The position numbers and the translations under genes were made by a program. From Anniella stebbinsi (lineage: Eukaryota; Chordata; Lepidosauria; Squamata; Anniellidae): a DNA stretch of 64,000 bases. The stretch covers positions 29,518,001-29,582,000 of the forward strand of contig JARDYH010000005.1 in assembly GCA_029215795.1 (NCBI GenBank), written 5' to 3'. The notes beneath the pieces are model-generated. The model ran no database searches. It saw only the letters and a list, made by a program, of their open reading frames with translations, and was not told the origin of the DNA. This document shows positions 19,987 to 30,788 of the stretch, in pieces; the first letter of the stretch is position 1; each line of letters starts with the position of its first letter.

Positions 19987-20013
19987 ACACACACACACAC
20001 GCACGCACACACA
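19987..20013. repeat. (CA)n microsatellite
   Basis: CA repeat with GC interruptions (CACGCACGCACA). Confidence 0.9.
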
Positions 20014-20261
20014 GAGTCTCTAGCCTAGCCTTGTTGTACCAATTTTCTAACTGCAAGTTTTTTAAATTTATGTAAGGAAGCACTCACGAATATGATTCCG
20101 CACCTGGAATTTGTACAGGCCATTCTACCATCTCACATGAGTTTTCCAACTCATTCCCATCTCATCCTGCTGCATGTGTAAAGCAGGCCTTACTCCCTTG
20201 TGGATCATAACCTTAATTCCAGTAATAAAACCATTTACAAAAAGAGACGTCGTGTAGACCT

Positions 20262-20278
20262 CCCCCCCCCCCCCCCCC
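20262..20278. repeat. Poly-C run (17)
   Basis: Uninterrupted run of 17 C. Confidence 0.9.
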
Positions 20279-20399
20279 AATGTCAACTACCTAGAATACA
20301 GCAATTGAAGTACTGGTTCCTCCTGCTATCTGACTCTCATACATTCCAGCGCAATTTCATGAAGACTGGACTCTCTTTCACTAATTTAAGGTTCAGAGT

Positions 20400-21060
20400 T
20401 TTACATTGGGGTTAATGTGATGGCTTGCTGCATTTTGGTGGCCTGGATCGATCATATGTTGGTCCCTTGTGAAATCCCCATTTTCACCAGCGATTTCTCA
20501 TATTCATTCTCCACTCCACCTTCGGTTTCTGCACCTAAAACAATAATGCATATTGGGTCGACCGATTCTTGGCCAGAGCCCATTGGGAGACTAAAAATTA
20601 ATTACCACTCACCCTTGAAAAGGGTGGCCTTTGTAGGTCGGCAGGTCACCAGTGTATCACACCATTGAAGATTTTCTTTCAGCTGGGCAAGGGTGAACCG
20701 TGCCTGGCTAATGAATTTGTGATGTCAGGTTCCCAGGCCATAATGCCTTGTGTTAATTAACCTCCAAAACACAGGCATGATATTTTGCCAAATCTAATAA
20801 TGGCATATATACATGGGAGCTAGGCAAATATTTTACACAGGAATGGGATCCGAGGCAGTTTTGCTGGCTGCTGTAATACAGGTGTACAGAGCTACATGGT
20901 AAATGGTTTTTGCATCTATGCCACTGCTTCATGTTTTTGTTCACCTGGGGCCTTTTTAATTCTTGTTTAAATCTCTTATTAGGCCCTTCAAGTTGTCCAT
21001 CATGGCACCATGCCCGACATTCTGCACACATTATTTAACAGTTTTTACATGCTGGAATCA
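20400..21060. other. Repeat-free island, possible conserved non-coding DNA
   Basis: About 660 bp free of recognised repeats, with AATTAATTACC, GTTAATTAACC and TTTTTAATTC (homeodomain-type words) and a complex, non-simple composition. No open frame is convincing. Conservation is conjecture until aligned with other genomes. Confidence 0.35.
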
Positions 21061-21960
21061 CAACTATATTTAAAAGGATTTATTCTGAACCCTTCTCATT
21101 CATCGGGAATGCAGATGTGATAGTAACATCTGAAATTTGGTCAATGTTTCCCCCCAATGTTTGTTTGTTTGTTTTTTGATATACATACAGAGATTTGTAT
21201 ATCCATAGCAATGAATAACTATGAAATGTATATATACAAAAATGCAACTTTCTAGCAATTATACAGAAATTTGGTCAATACTACTAATCCCAGAGCCCAG
21301 ACAGTTTTTTTCCATGAACATCTGAAAACAAAGAGTTTTCAAGCATTCTGAGATAATGGTAGTGAATGTAGAAAGTAATCTAAACATGGTTCTGTCGGCA
21401 TTGGCTTGTGCACACCCAAAAAGTGCAGAAATAAACAGATTGATAATTTGGGACATTCACAAAATAGAATTCACATTGCAAATGTCAACATTCACAGTTG
21501 CATGTGGATGGCAGTGATTCACCAGATTTGGGGCACTTGCTATGACAGATACACTGGGCGTATATAGCAATTCAATATTATTGGTATAGATGATGTAGAA
21601 ACATTGAAGTCAGAAGTGTCCATTCAAAATGGTTGGTCTGCAGCCCTGCATGATACGGGCCATTAAATCCCCTCCATTTATTGCTAGAGTATCTTTTAGA
21701 AGGGCATCTGGTCTGTGGTTTGAAGGCTGCAAGTGATTGAGAATCTCCTAACTCCTTTAATTCTGGACAACCTATATAATGGGTCATCACCCTCGCTATT
21801 AGAATCCCTCGGTTATTTCTAATTGGAACATTCAGCTTTGAGGACCAGTGTAATGTAGTAGCTGGCTGTGGGTGTGTGCTGTGAGCTGGGAAATGGCTGC
21901 TTCATATTGCTCTTCTTCTGATATGAAAACACTAGTCAGCCTTTGCCAAGCCCACTATTC

Positions 21961-22112
21961 CAGCCTTGCCCAACTTGGTACCCTCCAGATGTTGGACTGC
22001 AATTCCCATCATTCCCAGCCAGCCTGGCCTTGGTCAGTACTGGCTATGCTGGCTTGGAATGATGGGAGCTGCAATCCAACACATCTGGAGAGTACCAAGT
22101 TGGGAAAGGCTG
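21961..22112. mobile_element. CAGCCTTGCCCAACTTGG palindromic element (152 bp)
   Basis: The left arm CAGCCTTGCCCAACTTGGTA with CCCTCCAGATGT pairs with the right arm ACATCTGGAG ... TACCAAGTTGGGAAAGGCTG. The inner part pairs GCAATTCCCATCATTCCCAG with GGAATGATGGGAGCTGCAAT. The flanks CACTATTC / CATTGTTC match at 6 of 8, fitting an 8-bp hAT-like TSD. It is a near-perfect hairpin with no coding capacity. Relatives are at 48604, 34524 and 13400. Confidence 0.85.
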
Positions 22113-22999
22113 CATTGTTCTCTCAGCCTCAACACTTCATCTGATGGATTGGGGATAAAAAGTTTGGCCAACCATACTGGGCCACAGCGAGGGATACTGA
22201 AGTAATATATGTGAAATTCTTTGAACATACTAAAGTGATATATAAATGCTAAGCATTATTAATAAGCATTCTGGGTGGTGTGATGACAGCTGTAGTATTG
22301 CTAACGAATGTCTTTAATCCCACCCCCCAAACCTAAGCACTTCTGCCCATGGTAAAAGTCTAACTTTATACCTGATGGAAGAAAAGGTAAATGGGTCCAA
22401 GTATGAGTAGATCCATGCACCAGGAAAGCAAGAGATCCTATTGGATAGGAACATTTTTTCTTACTGAGAGCAAAGATTTCCATGATAGACCTCCACACTT
22501 GAGTTTCAAGAAACAAATTGGCGAGCTTACTGTTAGAGAAGACCAAAATCTAAGATGGAATTCTACTGATGTTTACGCAAGAAATGAAAATGGTCAGCAT
22601 GTTCTTCCTGATTCTACCATATCATATTACTCCCCAAATCAACACAAGGACTTATCAGAATCTGGTGGCCAAACCATGGGGTCCTGGATCACAACCCCTG
22701 ACCAACCCCCAACAGAAGTGCCTGCTGACTTCATGCGTGGAGGCTGTTCCAACATGTCTTTCGGAACCATTTGTGGAGATTCTGGTGCAATCGGACCAAA
22801 TTCCATTGAACTATTTCTACAGCTGGACAGATGCAGTGGTATGTTCTGCCTATCACCTCTGCTTCAAAGGAGGCTTCCAGCCCTTTGAATGTGTTGCATA
22901 TTTTCAAACAAAACTGAAATTTTGACTGAAGTTGCAGTTTCTTTCTGTTCAATGCCAGTCATTAGCCCTTGGTTCCTTCTTTGTTCGGTCCTCCCACTC
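22113..22999. other. No recognised feature; 165-codon frame not supported
   Basis: An open frame spans 22391-22888 (plus) but shows no domain, no homologous family I recognise and no splice or Kozak support. It is the longest frame here and could be chance in moderately GC sequence. Confidence 0.4.
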
Positions 23000-23370
23000 C
23001 TGCCTTTGTGTCTTCCATTGTGCTGATCCTTATGCCTGGAACAGCCTCTGTCCTGCTCTTTGTCCATCAAACTCTCTCCTCCTCCTCCTCCTCCTCCAAA
23101 TATCTCCTTCTAACCTACTTCTTATGTAATGCCTCTCCTGGACTATCATAGCCTCACCCTTTCTGCATTGCTGGCTACCAATTAACCCCTCCCTCCCCCC
23201 ATTTGTACTGCTCCTTTATCAAATGCTGTCATTCTCCTTTCACCTTTGTCCTGGCTGTCTTACTACACTGTAAGCCCTCTGGGCAGGGAACTCGTAACAT
23301 CTGTGTTCTTCTACACCATGCATAGTACATTGTTAGTGCTTCATATTTTCTAAAAACAAAAACACATATT
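23000..23370 (+). repeat. Dispersed repeat tail with CTGTAAGCCCTCTGGGCAGG
   Basis: Contains (CTC)n at 23077-23097, then CACTGTAAGCCCTCTGGGCA, GGGAACTCGTAAC and TAGTACATTGTTAGTGCTT. This block resembles a widespread sauropsid retroelement 3' region that usually ends in a TATAAATAA tail. Class uncertain. Confidence 0.5.
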
Positions 23371-24091
23371 AAACATAGCCACTTTATGCTGATGATCAGC
23401 TATCTTTATTTAAAACACACACCAAACCATTGGTGCACTGGAGCATTCATGTGTGTCATTTTCAGATGAGAATGGCAGGTGGAAGACGAAAAGACTAAAC
23501 TGCACATCCATTTATGTATTTCATTGTACAAAATAATATTCAGCTTCTCTAAATTGTATTAAAATTCCTAACTCTCAAATCAATAATTCAAGTCATGACG
23601 TCTGCTGGTGATGCTCTGCAATGACCGGTGGGTTCCAACCCTCCCCCTACATTTTCTGGACCTGTCCTATTATCAATAAATTATGGAGAATTATTATTAG
23701 GAAAAGGGACAAAATTACTGGATATCTATTACCAGGTGATCCTAGAGGGATTTCATGATGCTATCTAAAAGACATAGTATTAGAAACTCATCTAGAATTA
23801 TTAATTAATTTACTAAGTGCAGCTAAAGATCGGTATTGCATATGACTGAAAAAAGCCTAGAGCTCCACCAAGTTCAGATTGGTGTTTGAAAATATGACAC
23901 ATCACCATTATGATCAAAACAGAGAATTTCTTTGAAAAGTCAAGGAGAAGTAAATGCTGATTCTGATGAGTTTATGAAAAGAGTGGATTTTGTTTGTTGT
24001 ATTTTGGAACAGTGGGGCTTTTTGCATGTCGTGGCAACATTCGGCAGCAAATTGTGGGCCAAACAACCCAGTGGTTAACCCAACAACACAC
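23371..24091. other. No recognised feature
   Basis: AT-rich sequence. 24040-24090 carries CAACAACCC/GGTTAACCC words shared with 25330-25460, hinting at an older host fold-back around the 24.1-25.3 kb insertions. Confidence 0.35.
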
Positions 24092-24096
24092 CATGG

Positions 24097-24766
24097 TCCC
24101 CTCCACAAGGATTTGCTTTTGCGCCTGGTTAAGTGATTATGCGCTTCATCGCTGAAGCGCATTTACGCCTAATACCTCTGCACGAGAGGCAGGCGGGGAG
24201 GGGGGAGGTAGGGCGGGCAGGCGGGCGCCTGTCTCTTTAAGGCAGGTCCCTGCGAGTTGTTATGCTGGAGAGCGAAGGAACTGACGGGGCGATTGAATGA
24301 AATGGAGCAAGGGGGGGGGGGAACAGGGCAAGAAAAAGGGAAAAGGGAGCTGGAAGACGGAGCCCTGTAGGAGCGGAGCCAGGAGCCGAGCGGGGGAGCC
24401 AGCAGCAGCAGCAGCAGCACTCGGGAGGCAGGGCGCACGGGGGGGGGGGGGGGAACAGGGCAATAAAAAGGGAAAAGGGAGCTGGAAGACGGAGCGAGAG
24501 GTCAGCGGGAGCCCGGTAGGAGTGGAGCCAGGAGCCGAGCGGGGGAGCCAGCAGCAGCAGCAGCAGCAGCAGCAGCACTACTCGGGAGGCAGGGCGCCGG
24601 CTTCACATCCCGCCGCAAAATAAAACTCGCTATTTAACGCGCATTCGATAATGCGCACAATCGGAGGGATAGCGCGCCTCTACACCCGATTTGCGCTCCC
24701 TCCTTGTAGAGGTAAATTTTTTTAAGTGCCTTGAAAGAGCTTTAAACCTCTCTTGTAGAGGCAGCC
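24097..24766 (-). mobile_element. Family B element, copy 2 (670 bp, GC-rich interior)
   Basis: Minus orientation. The left end TCCCCTCCACAAGG and the right end CTTGTAGAGGCAGC are flanked by CATGG (24092-24096, 24767-24771; CCATGG on both sides). Family landmarks are kept at both ends: GCGCTTCATCGCTGAAGCGC, GTATTTAACGCGCATTC-like sequence near 24634, and AAGAGCTTTAAACCTCTCTT. Between 24190 and 24600 the normal interior is replaced by a G-rich tandem duplication. It abuts element F copy 1 and shares its terminal GG with the flanking repeat. Confidence 0.85.
24310..24596 (+). repeat. Two-unit tandem repeat with poly-G and (CAG)n
   Basis: Two imperfect units (about 24310-24431 and 24437-24596) share, in order, a G run of 12-15, AACAGGGCAA-AAAAAGGGAA, GGAGCTGGAAGACGGAGC, GGAGCCAGGAGCCGAGCGGG, a CAG run (5-6 then 9 units) and CTCGGGAGGCAGGGCGC. 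The second unit has an extra GAGAGGTCAGCGGGAGCC. The CAG lengths differ between units. Confidence 0.88.
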
Positions 24767-24769
24767 CAT

Positions 24770-25295
24770 GGCTCAATTCGGTGACATATTAGGCAATGGA
24801 GGGGTAAATAACGTACTGACCGTGTGTTAGGCAGGAGGAGCTTCACAGACGATATGCTGCAACAGATGATATGCTGCAGCCAGCGCTGCTCGGCACCAGC
24901 AAACGCCCTGGCTGCTACGAACTTGCGGCGGCCATTTTGGTTGCAGCCTCTCCTCCCTGTGTCCTCCATCCGAATCCCAGCATGCACCGTGAGTTCTGCC
25001 GGCTGCATAGAGCAGCCAGGGTTTTTTGGCTGCCTAAGGCAGCAGAACTCTATTCCGAAATGGAATAGTCCACGGGGGGGGGGGGGGGGCTGAATTCGGA
25101 CGACACTTTAAACAACGGGACTTCGGGCTAAACAACATGCAAGCCCGTTGTTTTGCTCCGTTGTTTAAAGTGCCTGATTAACGTACTGTCAGTTGTGTGT
25201 GCGTTGTGTGTTGCCCTCCAAACGACACAATAAGCAACACAACAGACGATTGTTCCCCCCTCCTCCGTTGCCTAATGTGTCGTCCGAATTGAGCC
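24770..25295. mobile_element. Family F inverted-repeat element, copy 1 (526 bp)
   Basis: The left end GGCTCAATTCGGTGACATAT and the right end GTCGTCCGAATTGAGCC are inverted repeats, followed inward by TTAGGCAATGGAGG / CCTCCGTTGCCTAA. CAT flanks both sides (24767-24769, 25296-25298), a possible 3-bp TSD as in PIF/Harbinger-like elements, though three bases are weak evidence. The middle has GTGAGTTCTGCCGGCTGCAT and GGCTGCC repeats that match 57934-58391. A G run lies at 25075-25089. Confidence 0.78.
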
Positions 25296-25598
25296 CATGT
25301 GTTAACTTCCAGATGTATAGCTCCTAAACAACCCATCAGTCCAGGTTTGCACATCACGCTGACAACCTGTGATTGGGTGTTGTTTACAGGAACCAGAAGT
25401 AGCTCACAGGTGGTGTGAATTGTGGGTTAAACAACTCAGGATTTGCTGCTGTGCCATGAGAACAGGAGCTATATGTTTCAAGCTGCTGTGTAACCATTTG
25501 TATTGTTTTATTTATTATGAATTGTATTAATTAGCTTATACATTGATGCATAAATTGTGTAATATATATGTATGTATATGTGTATGTGTGTGTGTGTA

Positions 25599-25918
25599 TA
25601 GGCTGACCATCTGAAAAGGAGAACAGGGCTCCTGTAACTTTAACAGTTGTAGAGAAAAGGGAATTTCAGCCAGTGTCATTTGTATGCAATTAGTTCCTGG
25701 TGAAGTTCCCTCTTCATCACAACAGTTAAAGTTGCAGGCACTATACTAGAGTGACCATATACAAAAGAAGGCAGGGCCCCTGCAACTTTAACTGTTGTGA
25801 TGAAGAGGGAATTTCACCAGGAACTAATTGCATACAAATGACATTGGCTGAAATTCCCTTTTCTCTACAACTGTTAAAGTTACAGGAGCCCTGTCCTCCT
25901 TTTCAGATGGTCAGCCTA
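25599..25918 (-). mobile_element. Family A fold-back, copy A6 (320 bp)
   Basis: Full length. The ends TAGGCTGACCATCTGAAAAG and CTTTTCAGATGGTCAGCCTA both carry the ATCTG variant instead of ATATG. The spacer is in minus orientation (ACTAGAGTGACCATATAC). It sits between a GT-rich tract and a (GT)n(AT)n microsatellite, which obscures the TSD. Confidence 0.9.
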
Positions 25919-25920
25919 GG

Positions 25921-25921
25921 G

Positions 25922-25973
<52 letters not shown>
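25921..25973. repeat. (GT)n(AT)n compound microsatellite
   Basis: About 12 GT units followed by about 14 AT units, directly beside copy A6. Confidence 0.95.
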
Positions 25974-25976
<3 letters not shown>

Positions 25977-26061
25977 CCCAACTCTTTATTGCTCTAACCC
26001 TGACGGTGAAAGCCAATTTGATCAGAAAGATTTTCCAATTCTTATAAAAGATGTTCATGTT

Positions 26062-26381
26062 TAGGCTGACCATATGAAAAGGAGGACAGGGCTCATGTAA
26101 CTTTAACAGTTGTAGAGAAAGGGGAATTTCAGCCAGCTTCATTTGTATGGAATTCGTACCTGGTGAAATTCCCTCTTCATTACAACAGTTAAAGCTGCAT
26201 GGGCCCTGCCCTCTTTTGTATATGGTCACTCTAGTATAGTGCCTGCACCTTTAACTGTTGTGATGAAGAGGGAATTTCACCAGGAACTAATTGCATACAA
26301 ATGATGCCGGCTGAAATTCCCTTTTCTCTGCAACTGTTAAAGTTACATGAGCCCTGTCCTCCTTTTCATATGGTCAGCCTA
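26062..26381 (+). mobile_element. Family A fold-back, copy A7 (320 bp)
   Basis: Full-length element with TAGGCTGACCATATG ends and a perfect 8-bp TSD TTCATGTT (26054-26061, 26382-26389). The left arm has private changes (GCTTCATTTGTATGGAATTCG) not mirrored on the right, so these arose after insertion. Confidence 0.93.
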
Positions 26382-26394
26382 TTCATGTTTGCAC

Positions 26395-26829
26395 TAGGGA
26401 TGTATGAGAAATTGATTTCAGTTTGTTTTTGCAAGAACGTACTGAAATTTGCATCTCCTGGACCCAAACATTGACTTGAATGTAATCTGTGGTTGAAGTC
26501 TGTACATTTCCGATCTTGCAATGTGATTTGTGGACCCTCAAACATGTGTTCGACAACATGCAGACATTTGAAAAATGTGCATTAAAAAAGGAGTACTTTT
26601 GAAAAATGTGCACAAACACTTTTTAATCAATGGGAGAAATGTGTACATGTCAAAAATGTGTACAATTGATATGTAAATTAAGGAAAAATATGCATGAAAT
26701 GTGCATATTTGTTTTGTGCAAACAGAAAAAAAAGCACAAAATCTGATACGGACATGAGTTAGAACAAGCTTTGAGGAGGGATTAGGAAAATCTCAACAAG
26801 CTCAAGTTTTGCTGATCCTCACATCCCTA
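26395..26829. mobile_element. Family H hAT-like element, copy 1 (435 bp)
   Basis: The ends TAGGGATGTATGAGAAATTG and CTCACATCCCTA are inverted. The interior is rich in AATGTGCA and GAAAAATGTG words shared with the copy at 50765-51220. The flanks GTTTGCAC / ATTTTAAC match at 5 of 8, an eroded TSD. No coding capacity. It lies 13 bp from copy A7. Confidence 0.75.
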
Positions 26830-27037
26830 ATTTTAACTTGGGTAAGCTTCTAAGGGACAGGATTCATAACTGGAAAAGGCATTGGTTCTCTGCACAGTCT
26901 TTCTTCCCGAGGCCAGATCTTGTGTTTAGAAGAGGCCTGCCACCTTCTCTGTCACAAAGCAGGGAATGCCTCTTTTAAGAGGAGGCCTACCACCTGCACA
27001 ATAGTACATTTGAGTAATTTGAGACTCTGGACCTAAT

Positions 27038-27357
27038 TCGGCTGACCATATGAAAAGGAGGACAGGGCTCTTGTAACTTTAACAGTTGTAGAGAAAAAGG
27101 AATTTCAACCAGTGTCATTTGAATACAATTAGTTCCTGGTGAAATTCCCTCTTCATCACAACAGTTAAAGGTGCAGGGGCCCTGCCTTCTTTTGTATATG
27201 ATCACTCTAGTAGAGTGCCTGCAACTTTAACTGTTGTGATGAAGAGGGAATTTCACCAGGAACTAATTGCATACAAATGACACTGCCTGAAATCCCCTTT
27301 TCTGTACAACTGTTAAAGTTACATGAGCCCTGTCCTTCTTTTCATATGGTCAGCCTA
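27038..27357 (+). mobile_element. Family A fold-back, copy A8 (320 bp)
   Basis: The ends TCGGCTGACCATATG (first bases mutated) and CATATGGTCAGCCTA are flanked by GACCTAAT (27030-27037) and GACCTAGT (27358-27365), 7 of 8. Arms show unmirrored point changes (GAATACAATT, AAATCCCCTTTTCTG), as expected for post-insertion decay. Confidence 0.9.
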
Positions 27358-27372
27358 GACCTAGTTATCCTA

Positions 27373-27745
27373 CTGAGGTGCTGTTTTCACGGCACCAAGT
27401 TGATGCTACCTCCTTCAGATGCTGAAGAGGGAGTGCAGGGTTTCCGGCGGCCATCTGGGTACTGGAACTGTCCCCCACCCTCTTCCTGGTGGAAGGTGAT
27501 TAATTGCCGGTTGCCTTCCACCAGGGACCACCCCCAGATTGGCCCTAGAGCGATGTCAGACAGTGGAAGAGCTGTACTGACCTTGCGCCCATTGAAAAAG
27601 TTGAGGTAAGTCCCTGTCCTTTTCAATGCGCAGCTTCGTGAGTAAGCCTCGCGATGGCTGCGAAGCTGCGTCTGTGTCATATACCTGATGCAGTGCATAT
27701 CTGCAGCCACCACGGGGCTTTCCCTGCATATAGATAGCCCCTGAG
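27373..27745 (+). mobile_element. Family I element, copy 1
   Basis: Starts CTGAGGTGCTGTTTTCACGG and ends GATAGCCCCTGAG, with internal CTTCCTGGTGGAAGG / GCCTTCCACCAGG hairpin and GCAGCCACCACGGGGCTTTC. The copy at 34073-34446 has the same blocks in reverse (GGTGCTGTCTTCA, GGTGGAAGGCAACC, AAAGCCCCGCGGTGGCTG). TIRs are about 13 bp with mismatches and no TSD is clear. Confidence 0.7.
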
Positions 27746-28165
27746 TGGGGCCTGGGACTTCTACCCCAATGTCTGTAGCACCACCACATCCCACAGTTTT
27801 TGTAAGTATATGTAGGAAAATAAATGTACTCCTTAAAAATAAAATAAAATTTGCCAATCAATTAGTTGGGGACATCTACTTGAACTGCTCAAAATGTTTG
27901 AAATATGTTTGTGTGCATCATCTCAAAAACAAAAGTATGCTTCATTTTTAGAGGCATTATTCATGCCTGACTCTCTTTCATCATAAAACAGCTGTAATTC
28001 ATTTATACAGGCACTGCATTCTTTTAGTGCAAAACAAGCTGAACTAGAGTAGGGCTTTCTCCAACTCCATCCTTCTGAGCCATTTTGCTGGCCCATGTGG
28101 CTAGCAGGTTTGAAATAAGCACTGCTTTTTCTACGCTTCTTTCACATGTGTGCAATGATTATCCA

Positions 28166-28169
<4 letters not shown>

Positions 28170-28217
<48 letters not shown>
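28170..28217. repeat. (CT)n microsatellite
   Basis: About 24 CT units. Confidence 0.95.
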
Positions 28218-28223
<6 letters not shown>

Positions 28224-28479
28224 TCCGGTGGCCTGTCATTTCCAGATCTGAACTACAGCTTATATTCAACAGGGCTCAGCCCCATACATGGTGGAGCTCA
28301 GCACAAGAATATGAAGTAGAGAGTGCGTGTAGACATAGAATACCTTCCCCTCACACATCTGAGACTGGGTAAAATCTTTGAGGACAGAAGGTCTGGCTTG
28401 ACTGGTTTAAGCTCTGGTACCTCTTATTTCAGGAATGAAACACTGTGGATTTCTTGATTTCTATTCCAGTCCCACTCCT

Positions 28480-28605
28480 CCTTACCCTCACAACAACCCT
28501 GCAAAGTAGGTCAAGCTGAGGGATAGTGACTGGCCCATTATCACCCAGTGAGCATCATAGCTTGGCAAGGATTTGAACTTGGGTTGTCATGATTCCAAGT
28601 TCAAC
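28480..28605 (-). repeat. MIR-like SINE
   Basis: CCTCACAACAACCCTGCAAA, GTAGGTCAAGCTGAGGGATA, GTGACTGGCCCATTATCACC, CAGTGAGCATCATAGCT and GATTTGAACTTGGGTTGTC, in the order of the reversed MIR-like SINE. Confidence 0.78.
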
Positions 28606-29202
28606 TCTGAACTACACTACGCTGGATTTCTAGATGGGTTGAATCATGCGAATGTAGTATGCTAGTCATGTGGCTCAGCGCATGCATTGTCTGTTGAATC
28701 TTGACTACTGGATTCATTTTTCACACTAGCTTATTTAAGGATATAGACTCAACTCCCTGGCACAGCTCTACACAAAGACCTGCTACAGGGTTTTCGCTAG
28801 TCCACAAGAAGGTGGAGTGGAGGAGGTAGGAGGGTGGGCTGTACTTAAAGGAGCAGTACATATTTAATTCATTGTATATGCAAGGGTGCAGCTAGGTAAT
28901 TTTAGACCCTGGACATAAGGATTTTATGCCTTTAGATGGCCATGTGCATTACTTCAGTTGTGAAGCATAAAGCAAACATTTCTCTCTTCTCTCAGCCACT
29001 CTTCCATGCTTTACAATTGCTTCTGCATTCATGATATGTTAGAGCAACAACAAAACTGTTTGTCAGCACTGATTATTTATCACTTGGTCCATGTGTAACT
29101 TCACATTTAATCATAGCACTGTCATGACTATTGGAATAAAATGGAGTTTGCTGGTGCTGCCCTGATGCCTTCATCACCTGCCACTCTCTAGGTGGTCATT
29201 TG

Positions 29203-29522
29203 TAGGGTGACCAGATAAAATCCAGGTCAGGGCTCATGTAACTTTAACAGTTGTAGAGAAATGGGAATTTCAGCCAGTGTCATTTGTATGCAATTAGTTC
29301 CTGGTGAAATTCCCTCTTCATCACAACAGTTAAAGTTGTAGGGGCCCTGCCTTCTTTTGTATATGGTCACTCTAGTATAGTGCCTGCAACTTTAACTGTT
29401 GTGATGAAGAGGGAATTTCACCAGGAACTAATTGCATACAAATGACACTGGCTGAAATTCCCTTTTCTCTACAACTGTTAAAGTTACATGAGCTCTGACC
29501 TGGATTTTATCTGGTCAGCCTA
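29203..29522 (+). mobile_element. Family A fold-back, copy A9 (320 bp, CCAGGTC subtype)
   Basis: The ends TAGGGTGACCAGATAAAATC and GATTTTATCTGGTCAGCCTA show both arms in the AGATAAAATCCAGGTC subtype. The spacer is in plus orientation. The flanks GTCATTTG and TAAAATGT do not match, so the TSD is lost or the flank was rearranged. Confidence 0.88.
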
Positions 29523-30225
29523 TAAAATGTCTGCATACCAGATCATGCAAGGAAGCTATGTGATTCTCTGATTCGTATAATCAGTTCCTCATGCAATCAT
29601 TCAATTTATACTGGGGGGGTGGGGTGGAGAGTCCGTATGTATTTTTTTAAAAAAGAAGTCTCAGAATAGTCTTGCAAATTGGTCCTTGGGGCCGCCTTGC
29701 TCTTTTACCTGTCTGATGTTTTTAGCATATGTCATGCAGTGGATACCATAAGGACTGGCCCATGACATTTTGGTGCCTGTGGTGGAAAATCCAGTCTACA
29801 GCTCCTTACATTAATTAACGTGGGGCCCAGCACACAATCTTCAGTGTTTCGTATATTGTTCAAGTGGTGTAGTGCTAAATTGTGAAGTGCAGGTGCTCAT
29901 CATGATGGTTTCCACAGCCATACCCCCAAGAATAGTTAAAAAAAATGCAGGCAACTGTGTTGATCGTCATTTCTCTGCATGTACAAACATACACATCCCA
30001 AAGAGCATAATACCCATTGTATTACGATTAGTTGACTGTCACAGAATAGAGAGTAGTGAAGTGGCTAACATGGAGAAATCGCGTTGCTTACCCGTGGCTT
30101 TGTACTTCCTGCTTCTTTGGTGCGACTGTTATGTGCTGCATTACACAGGCGGAGAGAGGCGACTACATGGTTTGAATTGAATACTTCCCTTCTAAGTGTA
30201 CTCCATTCAATTCTATTGAGACAAC
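29523..30225. other. No recognised feature
   Basis: Unique-looking sequence with short chance frames and no supportable gene. Confidence 0.4.
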
Positions 30226-30412
30226 GCCATCTAGTGGCGGAAGATCCTACTTTTTTCCAGATATTGCCACATTAAAAATGCTTCTTTTAATAGCGGGATT
30301 TCCAGGGGATAGTGCGGGAGATATTCTGGTCATTGACGACATTGTGTAATGGCTCTGCAAACTTCCACGAGGGGCCAATCAGGAGCGTGCAATAAATTGC
30401 TTGTTTAGGAGA
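30226..30412 (-). mobile_element. Family E element, copy 2
   Basis: The reverse complement contains GCAATTTATTGCACGCTCCT, CCCCTGGAAATCCCGCTATT and GCCACTAGATGGCG, matching 11602-11800 in order. Boundaries are approximate. Confidence 0.65.
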
Positions 30413-30673
30413 GTCCTGTATGAGAAAGAGGCACATATCCCCAACATCATATGACCACCAGCTCAAGATATTTCACCAGCTTCTGTGCAGTATGCAGCTA
30501 AGGTGGCAGGGTGTGCATAAGTATATGGCAAGGAAACCTAAGGGTGGGTGCAGATGACACCATCATCCATTTCAGCTGAGCTCGTGAAGGAGAATTTGCC
30601 AGTGAATGTATCTCTCCACCCATACCCACCCATGAGTCAGATCTATCTTGTCTCACTCTGTTGGCCTGATTTA

Positions 30674-30780
30674 TTTATTTTGAAGTATTTTTAGCCAAAA
30701 GCACTCCCAGAGCAGCTTACATATCATCAATTAAACAAGGCAATCCCTGCTCGCAGGCTTACAATCTAAAAGGACACGAC
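30674..30780 (-). repeat. LINE tail (minus)
   Basis: TTTATTTATTTTGAAGTATT, AGAGCAGCTTACATATCATC and CTGCTCGCAGGCTTACAATC fit the reversed 3' end of a reptile LINE or LINE-tailed SINE. Confidence 0.6.
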
Positions 30781-30788
30781 ACACACGG

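Noticed and set aside
22391..22888. 165-codon plus-strand frame
   Set aside because: No recognisable domain, signal or paralogue, and no exon boundary support. It is the longest frame here but of a length expected by chance in 64 kb.
25751..27205. Similar short peptides (CNFNCCDEEGISPG and relatives) from several loci
   Set aside because: They are translations of Family A arms. Apparent conservation follows from repeat copy number, and frames are broken differently in each copy.
27387..27857. 156-codon minus-strand frame
   Set aside because: Mostly within a Family I transposon with hairpin blocks; no domain.
29203..29522. 8-bp TSD for copy A9
   Set aside because: GTCATTTG and TAAAATGT do not match, so no TSD is claimed for this copy.
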